Assembly (NCBI GenBank): GCA_015680685.1
Contig: MNCI01005559.1
Coordinates: forward strand, 1-64,000
Source of the DNA: Gnetum montanum
Taxonomy: Eukaryota > Streptophyta > Gnetopsida > Gnetales > Gnetaceae
Length of the DNA stretch: 64,000 bases
Reading direction: 5' to 3'
Shown: piece after piece, positions 1 to 11,709 of the stretch
How the letters are laid out: the number at the start of each line of letters is the position of its first letter
Position numbering within the stretch: position 1 is the stretch's first letter
The notes under the pieces: model-generated
Database searches by the model: none
Told to the model about the DNA's origin: nothing
What the model saw: only the letters and a program-made list of their open reading frames with translations
Translations under genes and position numbers: made by a program

Positions 1-15
1 CCTTGTCAACACATG

Positions 16-809
16 TAATGAAGTGTTGATGAGGCCCCATTGATGTAGTGTCTATTTTGGCCTATAAATATGCATGCTCCCATCATGTATTGGCATTCTT
101 TAGTCAATAGAGTAGCCGAACTCTTGTACTTTTATTTCGTAACATTCAGTGAGTGCTCGTAGTGTGGATCTGAGTTAGTTGTATGATGTCTTATTCGAAT
201 GGCANAAATGTACCTAGACACATTCCATGAATGACAATAAGATTGAGATTTATTCTTATTCATTGTAGCACATTGACGTAGATTAAATTTACTTTCCATG
301 CAATTTACATTTCATGTACTTAGTTAATATTTATGTTTCCATGCATGTTAATGAATTGGCAGAATGAGCTTGACTAGTTTCACATAAACACATATTTTTT
401 TGGTAATCTCACTAGTGTTATTACTTGGTTTGCTTGGTAGCATAGTGCTTGGTAATCCTACTAGTGGATATGTGGGTTCAAGACATGTACGGGAAGCTAG
501 GCACAAACACTCATCACCTGTAGGCTAGTTTAGACTTTACTTTATGTTGCTAATTAGTTAAATAATTGATTCTTTATTTTCATTAGGAGTAGACTAAGGT
601 CGAAACAACATCAAGAATCATATGCCTCACTTTGGACTGAACTATATGTGACAAAGCAACCACTAGTCCAAGTGGGAAGACAATGAATTGCTATCAAGGC
701 ATAACATTCTACATGTCACAACTAGTCCCATCCATAGAATTTGACTAGATCATTTATGAATGCTTGTGATTCGTATGCTTTGGCATAGGGAGCACCTTGC
801 TACACATCA
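16..809 (+). mobile_element. TE1: degenerate Athila-type LTR, probably solo
   Basis: The stretch starts with a decayed LTR head (TAATGAAGTG, where TE2 has TGATGAAGTG) and ends with TACACATCA. It has a TATA box, CCTATAAATATGC, at 61-73. From about 390 onward it aligns with the TE6 LTR: 'TTTGGTAATC', 'TAGCATA(A/G)TGCTTGGTAAT', 'CACTTTGGACT' and 'ATGACAAAGC' recur in the same order. No polypurine tract precedes it and no primer-binding site follows 809, which argues for a solo or truncated LTR. I found no matching 5-bp target duplication. A single N lies at 205. The left edge is close to the window start, so the boundary is tentative. Confidence 0.6.
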
Positions 810-2217
810 TCCTTCTAGTGCCAAAAGAAGAGTGTTGATGTGCAAACTTTGGTCACACAATAATTCCCTTCAAAAACTTAGTTTAAGAGACTATCATCTA
901 AGGCATCTCTAATATGGGCATGAAAACCCAAGAATAGTCTCAACTAGTGAGGACATTGTGATGTTTAACTTTTAACATTATGACTTTGTTATGACTAATA
1001 CAAAAAAGTAAACATTTCATAGATATAAGCAAAGTGAAAATAAAGTAAGATGTGACATAAACAGTATGGTAAGAAACTTCAATACTTAATAACAAATAAA
1101 ATATATTAAAGTAGTAGACAACAAAATGATAATGTAAATTAAAAGAAAGTATCAATCCTCATCAAGGTTTTGTAATAGCCAATAATACTTAGAAACAACC
1201 TTTGAAACCATAGACACTACCAACACAACAAAAGAAAAATTAAGTAAGGACCCCTTAGCTTTGAATAGAGTTTCAGATGTTATTTGCAAGATGGACTACT
1301 ACTTATACAATATTGCCTACATAGACTTCCAACCGGTAAACTTCTTCCAACAAGTCTTTGTGCTAGGATAGCTAAATTACTGGTAAGTAAGAGAAAAACT
1401 ATTTATTAAGATACAACTCGTAGTTTAGGTTCTCTTCTTCAACTTAAAGAGATCTAAATTGGTCAAGGAAACCAAAATAAAAGGGCAAGACATTAGAGGA
1501 TGGGATTTTGACTTTATCAAGGCCTGATAACAGATTTGGGTTTTGTACATCAATCTTTTTAAATAAAGAAAACTAGATAGATGAAGAAATTCCAACTTCC
1601 CCATGCTTTCCCTACAAATTGATTCTTGCATTCATTCATTATTTGTCAAAAAGCTTTTTTATTTGAAATTTAAAAGAAATTTCAAGCCATCAAAGAATCG
1701 TCATCTTCTTTGTGATACTAAAATAAGCTTGGTCTTAGTTGTATAATTTTCTTTTTCTTTTTCTTCCACGTTAAATGTTTTTTTATTTGCAATTTCTTTA
1801 AAAGGTAAGGAAAGAATAATACTAGCAAAAGCTACAAAATAACATTGAAAAATAAAAAATTTAATAATAAATTGATTGATAGCTAACAGCCTAAATTTTC
1901 CATTAATAATGTATGGATGAGTTTCTAGGTAAACTAGAATCCAAAATCAATGTTGAATAATAATAGTTGTATATCACAAGTAATAATTCAAAGGTTGAAT
2001 AATGTTTCTCAAACACATCTCTATGTATCATGCAATTTGATTCAAATAGAGGTGATGACCTTGAAACTGTGTCATAGGTTAAACTTCTCAATTAATGACC
2101 TTGAAATAGTTAAACTATGCTAACATGACAATGTTGATATCAATAAAACTATTTGTTTAAGAAAATCTTTATTGATGAAATAAAAATGAAAATAATTAAA
2201 TTATAATCAAACTTTAG
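810..2217. other. AT-rich background with no supported gene
   Basis: The possible reading frames here are short, overlapping and AT-rich, with no family signature. No RNA gene, tandem array or transposon terminus was recognised. Confidence 0.5.
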
Positions 2218-2329
2218 ATGTACTCATACCCAGAAAAATACTTTACCCTTAAGCAAAGTTTTTGGTGGAAAACTCACTTCGATCAAGCTTCTAATGGTTT
2301 GTGGAGTTTTTGGCCAGGCAATAGTGTTG

Positions 2330-2669
2330 GATGCGGTCATCATAGGATGAAATGTCAAAAAGATAAGCCGAAAGTTACACGTTGCCGTAAACAGTCGATT
2401 TATAATCATGACAGCCCCTCTTTTACGGACACTAAGCGGCCTTTAATTTCCGTTGCTTTGCCGACTTGTCTAGGGAACGTGTTGACGGCTACCTCTACTC
2501 GGCATTGGTCCATTCAAGGCTTTCAACATCGTTCGTTCTTCCTTGATATTTCCCCGTCATCTCTTTCCTTGGCCCGTTTGAGGCGTGCTGGCCTTTTAAT
2601 CGTGGCACCTGCCCTGCTGTCACCAATCCATTCTTTCATCCGCTCTTCTCTTCTCTGCTTTCCTGGGTA
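2330..2669 (+). promoter_or_regulatory. GC- and CpG-richer upstream region of the WAK-like pseudogene
   Basis: Base composition changes from about 2320: CpG dinucleotides become frequent (GATGCGGTCATC, CACGTTGCCG, ACGGACACTAAGCGG), whereas neighbouring DNA is nearly free of CpG. The stretch leads directly into the start codon at 2670, as expected for a formerly unmethylated gene promoter or 5' UTR. An open frame runs through it in another phase but has no recognisable protein signature. I saw no convincing TATA box. Confidence 0.35.
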
Positions 2670-3448
2670 ATGGATAATGGGTATTGGACTTCTTTTGCCA
2701 TGCCTGCCTTCAAACCTCCGTTGCTTGTATGTTTGCTTCTCTGTGTTTTTGCTTCTCTCTTGTGCGAAGGTTGCAACGGCGTGTGCGGTAATCTGAATGT
2801 GGAGTACCCATTTGGCATAGGGAACGAGGGCTGCGGAGATCCCGACTTTCAGATTTATGATTGCGATGCTAAACCTTAATTTACAGTGGCTTGAATCTCT
2901 CTGTTCGTTATATGAATTGCCGTGCAGAACATTTTATAGCGGTTAGCTTAGAATCCTTAGATCCGTGTGAAGGCTTTTCCAAGCTGAGTTCCTCAAATTT
3001 CAGTTCTGTATCATCCTTCTTTCACACTGCCGCTGCCGGGTTTCAGCAAATGTGGATTGCCTCCTGTCCTTCGAGCCTGTCCAACACCGGTCAGCGGTAT
3101 ACGAAATTAATCAAATTATGTAGTACGTGGTTTGTATTGTTTGAGAATGAATCACTCGCTTGTTGCAAAAATGAATTCTCGGTTTGGGTCCATTGGAAAG
3201 ATCACCTGCTTTTCAACAGCTCTGGCAGCCCAACAGACTTTCTGGACTTAACTTGGACCATCCAGCCTGACAGAGAAGCCAAATGCTATGAATGCCACCG
3301 GTACAAGGGCGGAAAATGTGGTTACAATGCTTCAGCCGTTAGCTTTAGCATTTCATGTGTCTTATCACCGTCCTCAGCAGCACCGTCACCATGGAGTGCA
3401 GGGAAATCAAACTCCTCAAAGAACGGAGGTAGAGAGCAGATTACGTAA
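2670..3448 (+). pseudogene. Wall-associated / LRK10-like receptor ectodomain, broken and without kinase
   Basis: The first frame opens with a hydrophobic leader (MPAFKPPLLVCLLLCVF), a likely signal peptide from the second Met at 2700. It is followed by CGNLNVEYPFGIGN and GCGDPDFQ, the hallmark of the cysteine-rich galacturonan-binding GUB_WAK_bind domain. A TAA at 2877-2879 ends this frame, and the ectodomain continues in another frame from about 2891 with Cys-rich sequence up to CYECHRYKGGKCGYN, the C-terminal WAK-associated motif. In intact family members the ectodomain sits outside the cell and is followed by a transmembrane helix and a Ser/Thr kinase. Neither is visible downstream to 5531 or after 28902. 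One nonsense codon, one frameshift and the missing kinase make this a pseudogene fragment. An unseen distant kinase exon cannot be excluded. Its CpG content is unlike the surrounding transposons. Confidence 0.8.
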
Positions 3449-5526
3449 TTTATTCTATTCTTCATTTTAGTAAATAATAGGCAGCCTTGAAAATGTGGAA
3501 TTGTGGATTTCATTTTAAAGGAATTCCAGTCTTCATGCCTACGAAGTTTGGGGTGTGTTTCATACCCCAAAAAGAAGTTTAAGAAGTTTTATTAATAAAA
3601 GGAGTGTCAAATACATAAACCACATTAAGTCACGAAGACAAAAATATGGAAAACTAAGAACATTGGGGATGAAACTCTAGGAAACATCCTCATAAATAAC
3701 TGTTCACAAGAGGGAGAAACCTAATATGGGGAACTACCAACCAACAACCACCAACCAGCCACCCTATTACAAGAGAGAGTGGCAAAAATTTGGATGAGGC
3801 TGATAGCACTCCATAGAAGGCAAAGAGACCCTTGTACAAATATTGTAGTCAAATGTAAGGAGGGAAGCTTCTACACTAAGATCCCTATTGAAGAGCATTG
3901 CTTGAGGGCATGGGTCCTTCCCAAGGCTGCAAAAGATGAATCAACTGCTAAATATCCAGTTTAAACTTTGATGCTTAAGATTTGAGTTGGAAATAAATGA
4001 GGCAAAATATCTGCAATTTCTCCTACATTGTTAGATGACATTTATTAGAATAATCAATCCTTTGAAAGATTGGGCTTTTGTTCATCTACCAAGCTTCCCA
4101 GGATAAGTTGGATGAGCACTATGACTTTGGATAATGATTCTTTTTATCTAGCATAAATAGGTAATTGAATAATATATAGAATATAAACTAACACAAATTT
4201 TCAGTATTGTTATTACTAGGTGTGTAGCACACTTATTACAATGAAAAATGCTATAAATCGCTCATAGATTACAAGTTACATCTCATATAAAGAGACTTGT
4301 AATTTTGATGAACTCTAGCACTAGGCTCATGTTACAACAAAGAAAGGTTAAAAATATAATATGGGAAGATATTTCTTGAATTTCTTGAAGATAGCTACTT
4401 TGCATATGGTCCAGCTAAGCACCATGAATCATGAGGAAAGACTTTAAGAAAATCTAGATCTAATGATAGACTAGCTAGGTTCAACTTAAGATGATATTTT
4501 AACTTGAGTAGTGTATTTTGGATAGTAGAAAAGCATTTATGAATAACAAAAAAAAAATCATTTGGTTGTTCAAATATATAAAGTCATGAAATATTTTCAT
4601 AGTGTCATGCTCATTGTAAACATTTTAAGACCTTAATTGGAGGTACTCCTAAACACAAAAATGAACATAATTTTCCATAGTCATAGTTTATAAATTATCT
4701 AGGTTGTGAAATAAAAGGATAGAATTAATCTCATGAAGAGCATTGAGGGAAAAAAAAGAATAATCTTTAGGATCACTCAACATAAGTACTTTAAGATGGT
4801 TCTCACTATGGGCTATAACTTCGAAATAAGAATCACACTAACTCAACTATAGCCTTATTCATTTTGGGATCTATGAATTGCTAATACTATAAAATTTTTA
4901 ACAAACAACAATCATGAATAGAATCCAAAATAAAATAAGCAAGATTAAATAAATGATTACAGTTGTAACATATCCTATACATGTCAAAGAAGCTAATAGA
5001 AGGAAATTGCTAAAATTCAAGAAAATAATTGTATTCAAAAGCCTTCTTAAACTCATAGTTTATTTCAAAAATTTGAACATGTCTAATAGAGATTTAACAA
5101 ATAAATCCTTGAAAATATCTAAACCTGAAAATATTTATGTTTATGATAATATAAAGAATTGTACTTATGATACTAAATGGAAGTTATTCTATCATTCCAT
5201 CATGTTTTTGAAGATCACTTTGATCTTTCATTATTTCAACATACCATAATCAAAACTTTTTAATGATAGAACTAGTAGTCTTTAAGTAGATATTGATGAT
5301 GTGGAAATAAAATATGATTTTAGAAATCCTTATATATTAAAGGATGGTATCAAGGGACCCTTGAACTCAACCTTGGTGAAGTCTCCCACAATGAGCTATT
5401 TCTATTTATCATAGATGACTATTCTTGGAATATCAGTTGAGGATCCTTTAGTCTCCTTAAGAACCCCTAGAACTCATGAGAAGTTATTGTAGAAAGATAG
5501 TTGAAAGAGATATCATATGTTGTAAA
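3449..5526. other. Background between the pseudogene and TE2; no gene recognised
   Basis: AT-rich DNA with only short, low-complexity open frames (for example 3779-3964 and 4953-5249) that match no family I know. No kinase exon, transposon end or tandem array was found. Before TE2 inserted, this sequence was continuous with the DNA that now starts at 28902. Confidence 0.5.
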
Positions 5527-5531
5527 GAGAG
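5527..5531. repeat. TE2 target-site duplication, left copy (GAGAG)
   Basis: GAGAG lies immediately before the LTR terminus TGATGAGTGG and recurs directly after the far LTR end at 28897-28901. Five base pairs is the usual target duplication for Ty3/gypsy integrases. Confidence 0.85.
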
Positions 5532-6426
5532 TGATGAGTGGTGAGGTAGCCCTACATCCAACCATACAAATCACTAGTGTTCACGCGCAACTCAGTCAAA
5601 TTTCGCAGACTGTAAGCACTTACGTACACTGAATTCTAGCTAGCAAAACCTTAGTTAGAATGATTGTTGTCTTCCCAATATCACCTATGATATTCTAAAG
5701 TGATGGTTGAGTGAGATTGAGGAAAATGAATTTTATCAATTTTCTTTTTATTTTTAAATGTCTAATTCTTTTAATGTAGGAAATGGAAAGTTGTGTAATT
5801 TGTAATGGTTCTACTCTATCGCTTAACTCTCCCTAGCATAAGCAACCAATCCCATCTTCTATCCACATCCTAAGCATATCCTAACCATTGCTAGGTTACT
5901 AGATGTTAAGTGTCACTAGGTTACCAAGTGTCTGGTATATGTTCGAGATGGTCATGCCTATAGTTCTTCTAAACTATGAAAAGGGCTATAACCATAAAGC
6001 AATAATAATATAGGACATTGGAATGCTTAAAATGTTGAAATATTAAAGTGTTTTAATACTTAAGTAATTAAATCCAAATGCTGCAAGGAATGTTCAAAAA
6101 GCTCGTCTTTATTATTGCTTATGGCAATGGGCTTAGGTACATTAGCACTTGAATAAAGAGCCATACACCTTTCTCACACCTATTACTGGCACTTGGAAAA
6201 TATACTAACTTACATGAAAAAAAATTGCAAGAGCTTCACGAAAACTACCAAAAAGATCCCATAAATGTTGCAGGTGTACGCATATTTATAGTGGAAGACA
6301 GACTCTACGTTAACGAGGCCACATTAACACATGAACATATATGTCGACGAGGTCACGTCACCATGGCCATGTCAACAGGGAATCATTGACGTGACCTAGT
6401 TGACACATGAACTGAACACTTCATCA
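5532..6426 (-). repeat. TE2 3' LTR
   Basis: It aligns along its whole 895 bp with the LTR at 28004-28896; for example 'GCACTTACGTACACTGA', 'GGAAATGGAAAGTTGTGTA' and 'AACACTTCATCA' are shared. On the plus strand it runs TGATGAG...TTCATCA, giving TG/CA termini. A minus-strand TATA box (CTATAAATA) lies at 6283-6291. The two LTRs differ at many positions, so the insertion is old. Confidence 0.9.
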
Positions 6427-6440
6427 TACCCCCATGACTA
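6427..6440 (-). promoter_or_regulatory. TE2 polypurine tract
   Basis: On the minus strand the 3' LTR is preceded by AGTCATGGGGGTA, a G-rich tract in the position where plus-strand DNA synthesis starts. The homologous place in TE6, before 63584, is degraded. Confidence 0.7.
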
Positions 6441-6666
6441 AGTGAAAACTCGTCCTCGAGTTTATTACAATTTAGAGGGTATGAAGTTATTAATGGTACA
6501 CATGACAAAACACATTTACATACACGCTAACTCTATTAACATATTAAGTGCCCCAGTGTACAACAAAAGAAATTACAAAATTGTTGTATTCATAGATAAT
6601 GAAATTGAACACCCTGATAGCCATAGATTCTCAACCCTACCGAAATGCTGAAGTTTTTGGAGTAGG

Positions 6667-9475
6667 TCACATAGTTCCTAGTGGTAGTGGTTCTAATGGA
6701 CCTTCATCAACTTTTGGTGCACGTGTTGGTTGAGGCATTGATGATGGTTGTCTTGTAGTTGCTGCAACTTCTAGAGGTAATTGAAAATCCTCTAGCAATG
6801 CCCTCATTTCTCCTCTTTTCTTCTAGGATCGTTCACCGTCTAGGTAGCTTCACCAATGTGTGCTAGAATGAGAACATCCCAAGGGTATGGAAGTGCAGGG
6901 AAGAGTTCCTTCAACTTGACAAATCAAGCAACGAACTATTTTCATTTAATATCGAATGCTCACCAATGTTTGTAGTTGCTGGTAGTCATTCATTTGTTGG
7001 GACAAGTTCTCTAAAATTGTACATTGTCCTTCAAAATGGGTGTGAAGAACTTCAAGTTCCGCATTAGCTATTTTTAGCTTTTTATTTGTCTCTTTATGCA
7101 CTTGGAACTCATTCTTGTACAAAGTATACAAGGTGGTCACTTGTTTCTCCAAGTCTAACTATAGCTTTCTAGCTGTTAGCATAGCCAAGTTTTCATAATA
7201 GAGATTGGCTAACTCCATGTATTTCATCATCTATTCAATATGTAGCTCTTTGAGATAGATCTAAGCCTAGTTGTAGGCATTCAATCCATTGAAGATGGGT
7301 TGCTATACCTCACCTCCTTTGCTGAGCTATTGGAGTACTTGGTTCATTTTAGCCTTTGCAATTTGAATTTGTTTTTCATTTACTTCCTTTTACAATCCCA
7401 CTTGGTTCCTATAATGATTTTTGACTCGTTCAAACCTAAGGACCTCATTTTTCCATGCAATGATTTCAATAGTTGATTTTTGTCGCAAGGCTCGAACTTC
7501 CTCCATGGATAAATTACAATTTTTAGTTGCCAATCTTCTTACATCAATGTTTACGCTAGCTAGCTCCTCTTGCTGTTGATGGATAAAATCTTTCATGTGT
7601 TGATTTTCAACACCAACATTGCATAGGCAATGAACTTCTACGGTCAACCTAACATTCTCTTGACAAACCTTTGCCAAGTCCTTGTTTATATGGTAAGAAC
7701 AAGTGTTTGTTAAGGACTTGTCAAAGATTGCCAACTCTCACTTGTTCTCAATCATCTGAAGTTTGGTTTGAAGTTGTTGAAAAGATTCATCTCTAGTGAT
7801 TTCGTGGTTGAGGAGAGTTGGATCAACAAGTTGGGCACTTAGTTGGGAAACTTCCATAGCTAATCATTTATAATCTACATGGGCTACTTCAAGTTTCCCT
7901 TCTATGATGAGGCACTTTCCCCTTGTTGAGAGTAGGTTTGACTGAGTGGCAATGATGTTGTCTGGAAGATCAAAAACTTCTGGAAGTGGTTGCCCAATTT
8001 TCACTAGTCGGTCCAACAAATTTTCATATTGGATTGCAGTGATTTTTCTATGTTCAGTTCCTGTAGATGTCTGTACATCTCCAAGTCCATTATACATCTA
8101 GTACAGGCACCGTAGGTGCATTAAGACCTGTAGTGATTATGTCAGCAACCACTTCTATCGCAACCTCTTGTTCCCGGTGTTACATTACTAGGACAGTTGC
8201 CCCCTCTTCATCCTCCAAGCACACCGAGAAAGTAATAACATTTCCTAAAATTTTAGAAAATAGTTGTTGTATGGACATCATTACTTCTCGGACACTAGGG
8301 TCCATTCTTGTAGGCACCTGTGTCCATGCGGCAAAAAACATCGTCCCTGCTCTCTCCAGTAGACTTACAGATCGAGCCACTTATTCAAGATGGCTCATTG
8401 CAAGGCAGTGTAATGAAGGGTCTTCTCCATTGCTAGTTTCTACTGATTGTTCTTGTTAGCTCAAGAGCGATTGTCAGATTTCACATATGTATTCTACGAT
8501 TATTTGTGAGCTTGACCTTATTGTTTGTGCTGAAAATGGAGGTGATTGTTGCTCTTTCCTTATCTACGTTGTGGTAGGAGCCTTGTCCTTCAACATTTTG
8601 CACCATGAGTCAATTGGGGCATGACAAAGTGTATCATTAGCATTGTGTGCTCTCTATGCCCATTTGCACAATTTCCTGATTAGGCAAGAAAAGGGTAGAG
8701 CTTGCCTTCCATGTTCATTTTCAGCAAATCTTTTTTCAATTTTAAGAAAAAGTAATTTTGGAAGGTTAATGGGGAACTTCCCACTTAGAGTGGCACATGC
8801 ACGACTAGAGAAGGCAGTGATCTTGATGGGTCTTACTATTGGATTCAAGTAGTAAGATGCAATTTTTGAGTAGACTCTCTCTACAATTTTCATCTAGAGA
8901 TCTGCTTGTTTTGGAATCTTTACCACATCAGCTCCAGTCTTAGGCAACCTAAGAGCTTGCATAATTTCTTCTACAAAGTAAGTTACATGAATGTCCTTGA
9001 TTCTTACTCTAGACCCCGGTTTCCGATTTGTCTAGAAGAGATAAGTTTCTTCACAAGTTTCTTCTAGGTACTATTCACCACTGGAGGTGACGATTGGCCA
9101 CATAGGAGAATTTTATAGTTGGGTTTTGACTTATTTTGGTGCATTTTCTACAGCTATTTTGAAGTTTAACTCCTAAAGGAATGTTTTTTGCAACTCCCTC
9201 AGCTTAATGACATCAATACAGGCTTAGGTCAGGGTGACCTTAAGTCATGGTGCTACCATTGGAGTCTCGTCCCTTTGCGATTATTCGCCAAGGACATCCT
9301 CTTCAGGAATCTAATGAATAGATTCCATGTCAAGTTGTTCGTAGAGAGGGCTATTTTCATGTGATCCATCCTCATACTCTTGAGGGCATGCACCCCATGC
9401 TATTCCTATCCTAGGTCACTTGTCCCTTGGTTATGATGGTCCTTCTCCCCTTGGATGCCTCAGTTTAGGTGCCAT
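6667..9475 (-). pseudogene. TE2 ORF3: extra retrotransposon protein (transposon-protein-like domain plus coiled coil)
   Basis: About 936 codons lie downstream of integrase, from an ATG at 9473-9475 to a stop at 6667-6669, with several stops and shifts. The N-terminal half contains YNSPMWP, a block with VRIKDIHVTYFVEEI, and ALPFSCLIRKLCKWA near 8660. This resembles the Pfam family called putative plant transposon protein (Transposase_32), as far as I can tell from memory. The C-terminal half (about 7860-6946) holds LLDRLVKIGQ and FDLPDNI, then long heptad-like Leu/Glu/Lys-rich stretches, a predicted coiled coil. It ends PLEPLPLGT. TE6 carries a homologue with the same blocks in the same order. 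Function is unknown; Athila elements are known for an env-like ORF at this position, but I see no clear membrane segments. Confidence is high for homology, low for function. Confidence 0.7.
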
Positions 9476-9725
9476 CTACAGTCATAGCATAACCATGAAT
9501 TAAAATGTGTATAAGTTTCTCAAAATGGAAATAATATAGCTTCTCATTTTTGCCAAGCTATGACATTGGCATGTGCATCTTGTTAGGTTCCTTGGAGTGT
9601 AGTTGAGGGGTTAGGAAAAACAATAAAACATAATGAGTTGCAATTTATAGTTGTTTTGTTGTTTTTGTTTTTCCTTGTCTATTCCCTAAGAGGTGTTAAT
9701 TATTTGATAATCATAATAATTATGG

Positions 9726-9767
9726 CCCTCACCCCCTCCACCCGCCCCCCCTCCCCCCCCTCCCCAT
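9726..9767 (-). other. G-run (C-rich on plus strand) upstream of TE2 ORF3
   Basis: On the plus strand about 40 bases are almost only C with a few T, A and G, including runs of 7-8 C. The minus strand, which is the sense strand of TE2, therefore has several G runs long enough to form a G-quadruplex. It lies about 250 bp before the ORF3 start codon. It could also act as a second polypurine tract or simply be a length-unstable simple repeat. Confidence 0.6.
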
Positions 9768-11700
9768 GATGTAGAGCATACCTCTAGTAGCAAAAGGATG
9801 AAAGAATGATTGGATTGGGACACATGGTAAAAATGGTTTGTGCTTGGTAAGAAGACTTGATAGAGAAAAATGGAAAAACTCCCCTTGATTTGTGAACAAA
9901 TGGAAAATTTTCAAAGGCAAAACATGGGTATATATAGTATTTTTGATATGCCTTGATGGGGCCACATAAATGAGGCTACATAAATGCAGGGGGATGCGTA
10001 TACGGGGCCTAGTTGATGCAATTATTTAGCTTAGTTGACCTACGTTGATCGATGAAGTAAGAGCCCAAATATTTGAATTGAAACACAAAGTTGGGGTGAT
10101 TTAGGAACTTAGAAACTAGAGAACCATCTAACAAAAAGCTGAAGGAAAATTATCATAAAAATAAGAGTCAAAGGTAGGAGAATTTCATAAGATGGAACTT
10201 TGCAGGTGAAGAGGCATGCGATGGGTAAAATGGAGATGATCGACAAATTGTACCAAAGGGGAAGGAGATTAACAATTAGTACCAAAGGATATGCAAGTGG
10301 GTCCTTCTCATAGAAGGCATTACCCTCAATTACCCTTGCACATCATCAACATAGGAATTTGTGGGCCCCATAGTTAACTAATGGTTACCACAAGTTAATA
10401 CTCACACCATGAGAACCAACTGAAGAATTTATGAGTTCAAGCAAGGCACGATAGACGATAAAAACATAAAACTAGCAATGAGGTGATTCATGTTAAGTAA
10501 TTGATGAAGAGAAAGGAGTGTGAAATGGAATTCCTAATTTTTTTCACATGAAATCCCTTGTGAAGTGTGTGATTAAGTGACTCGATAGGAGCCATCCTTA
10601 GTTCAGACCCAAAACCAACCATGTTGAGTGACATCACATCAACACTCAAAGACTAGTCCATTGTTTTGAGGCACAAGAATGCTTCCACAAACAAGCACCA
10701 CTCCAACATGAGTGAGAGATAGGAAGTGAAAAAGGGGCTGAGTTAGAGGGGACAAAACAAGTCCCATAACTAGTGCTTGTAGCTCATTAGAGGCGGTGTA
10801 AGGGATGTGCTTTGAATTCTCATGTTTTTTTTATTTTGTTTCTATGGGAATCACACCATGCAAATACCCATGTGGTTTTGCATGCATTTGGTCTAAGGGG
10901 TGTGCTTTGAATCCTCATTTTTATTTTTTTTAAATGATAGGGACCACACCGTGCAAGGGAAAATTGCCAATGAACTTCCTGTTATGGGAGGAATTGGAGT
11001 GGTAAGAAGTTTGTGAGGACACTCTCATAGAGAAGGGAATAGAAAAGTATTAATTATTTTGCATTTCCCTTGAAGTCACACCCTATTCAAACCATTGGGT
11101 CCTCCTCAAGTCTAGAAACTACACAAGTCACAAATTAATTAAAGTTGTTTTTAATGGAAAAGGGATTTCATGTTTCCAAAATAAGGAAAACCATGGAGTG
11201 GGTGGATCAGTGGATCATGTGGACTCAGTTCCTGTTAAATGAAATGAAAGTATAACATGACTTCCTAGAAAAAAACTGCTAAGGTAGGAACTAGATATAA
11301 TAGGTAGACCATAATGTGCACCATTGCAAAGATGAACAACCGCACTAGTACGTCTTATGACAATAAGACATCTTATTAATGAGAGGTAGAAAACAACTGA
11401 AAGATAGTACATATATACATATAAAAATAAATAGATAAATAAATAAATAAAAATTAAGTAAGAATGGTCAAACATATGGATGATGTTGTAAAACAAAAAA
11501 GGTGTAAAAAAAACTTTCAAAAACAACTGAGGATCTAGTAGAGGTTGTTAGCATGGATGATGATCTCCTCCATGACTAAGCTGGGAGGAGGAGACCCAGA
11601 AAATGGAACGAGGATGACTTTCTGATGAGAGGGTAGTGACACTAGTTTGGTGGATTTCATGGAATGGTTTTAATTATTGCATATTGACTAATTATGTTTT
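9768..11700 (-). promoter_or_regulatory. TE2 spacer between integrase and ORF3, with an LTR-like internal promoter
   Basis: The spacer has no supported coding region. On the minus strand a stretch around 10030-9920 reads TGCATCAACTAGGCC... then a TATA-like CTATATATAC at 9928-9937. This resembles the U3 region of this element's own LTR (TGCATCAACTGGGCC and CTATAAATATG). Downstream, GGAGTTTTTCCATTTTTCTC matches GAGTTTTTACCATTTTTTTC at the corresponding place in TE6 (about 60640). A promoter for ORF3 is my inference. The part from 10100 to 11700 shows nothing further that I recognise. Confidence 0.4.
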
Positions 11701-11709
11701 CGCAGGATC

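Noticed and set aside
2218-2670. 150-codon open frame upstream of the receptor-like pseudogene
   Set aside because: No recognisable domain; it overlaps the GC-richer upstream region and ends at the start codon of the pseudogene, so it is more likely promoter or UTR.
4953-5249. 98-residue Lys/Ile-rich frame
   Set aside because: Typical of chance open frames in AT-rich DNA; no homologue recognised.
9729-9965. 78-residue minus-strand frame with a Gly/Arg-rich tail
   Set aside because: The tail is translation of the G-run; the rest has no signature and overlaps the inferred promoter and leader.
11215-11526. 103-residue hydrophobic frame as a membrane protein
   Set aside because: Composition comes from AT-rich simple sequence (TAAATAAATA repeats); no conserved block.
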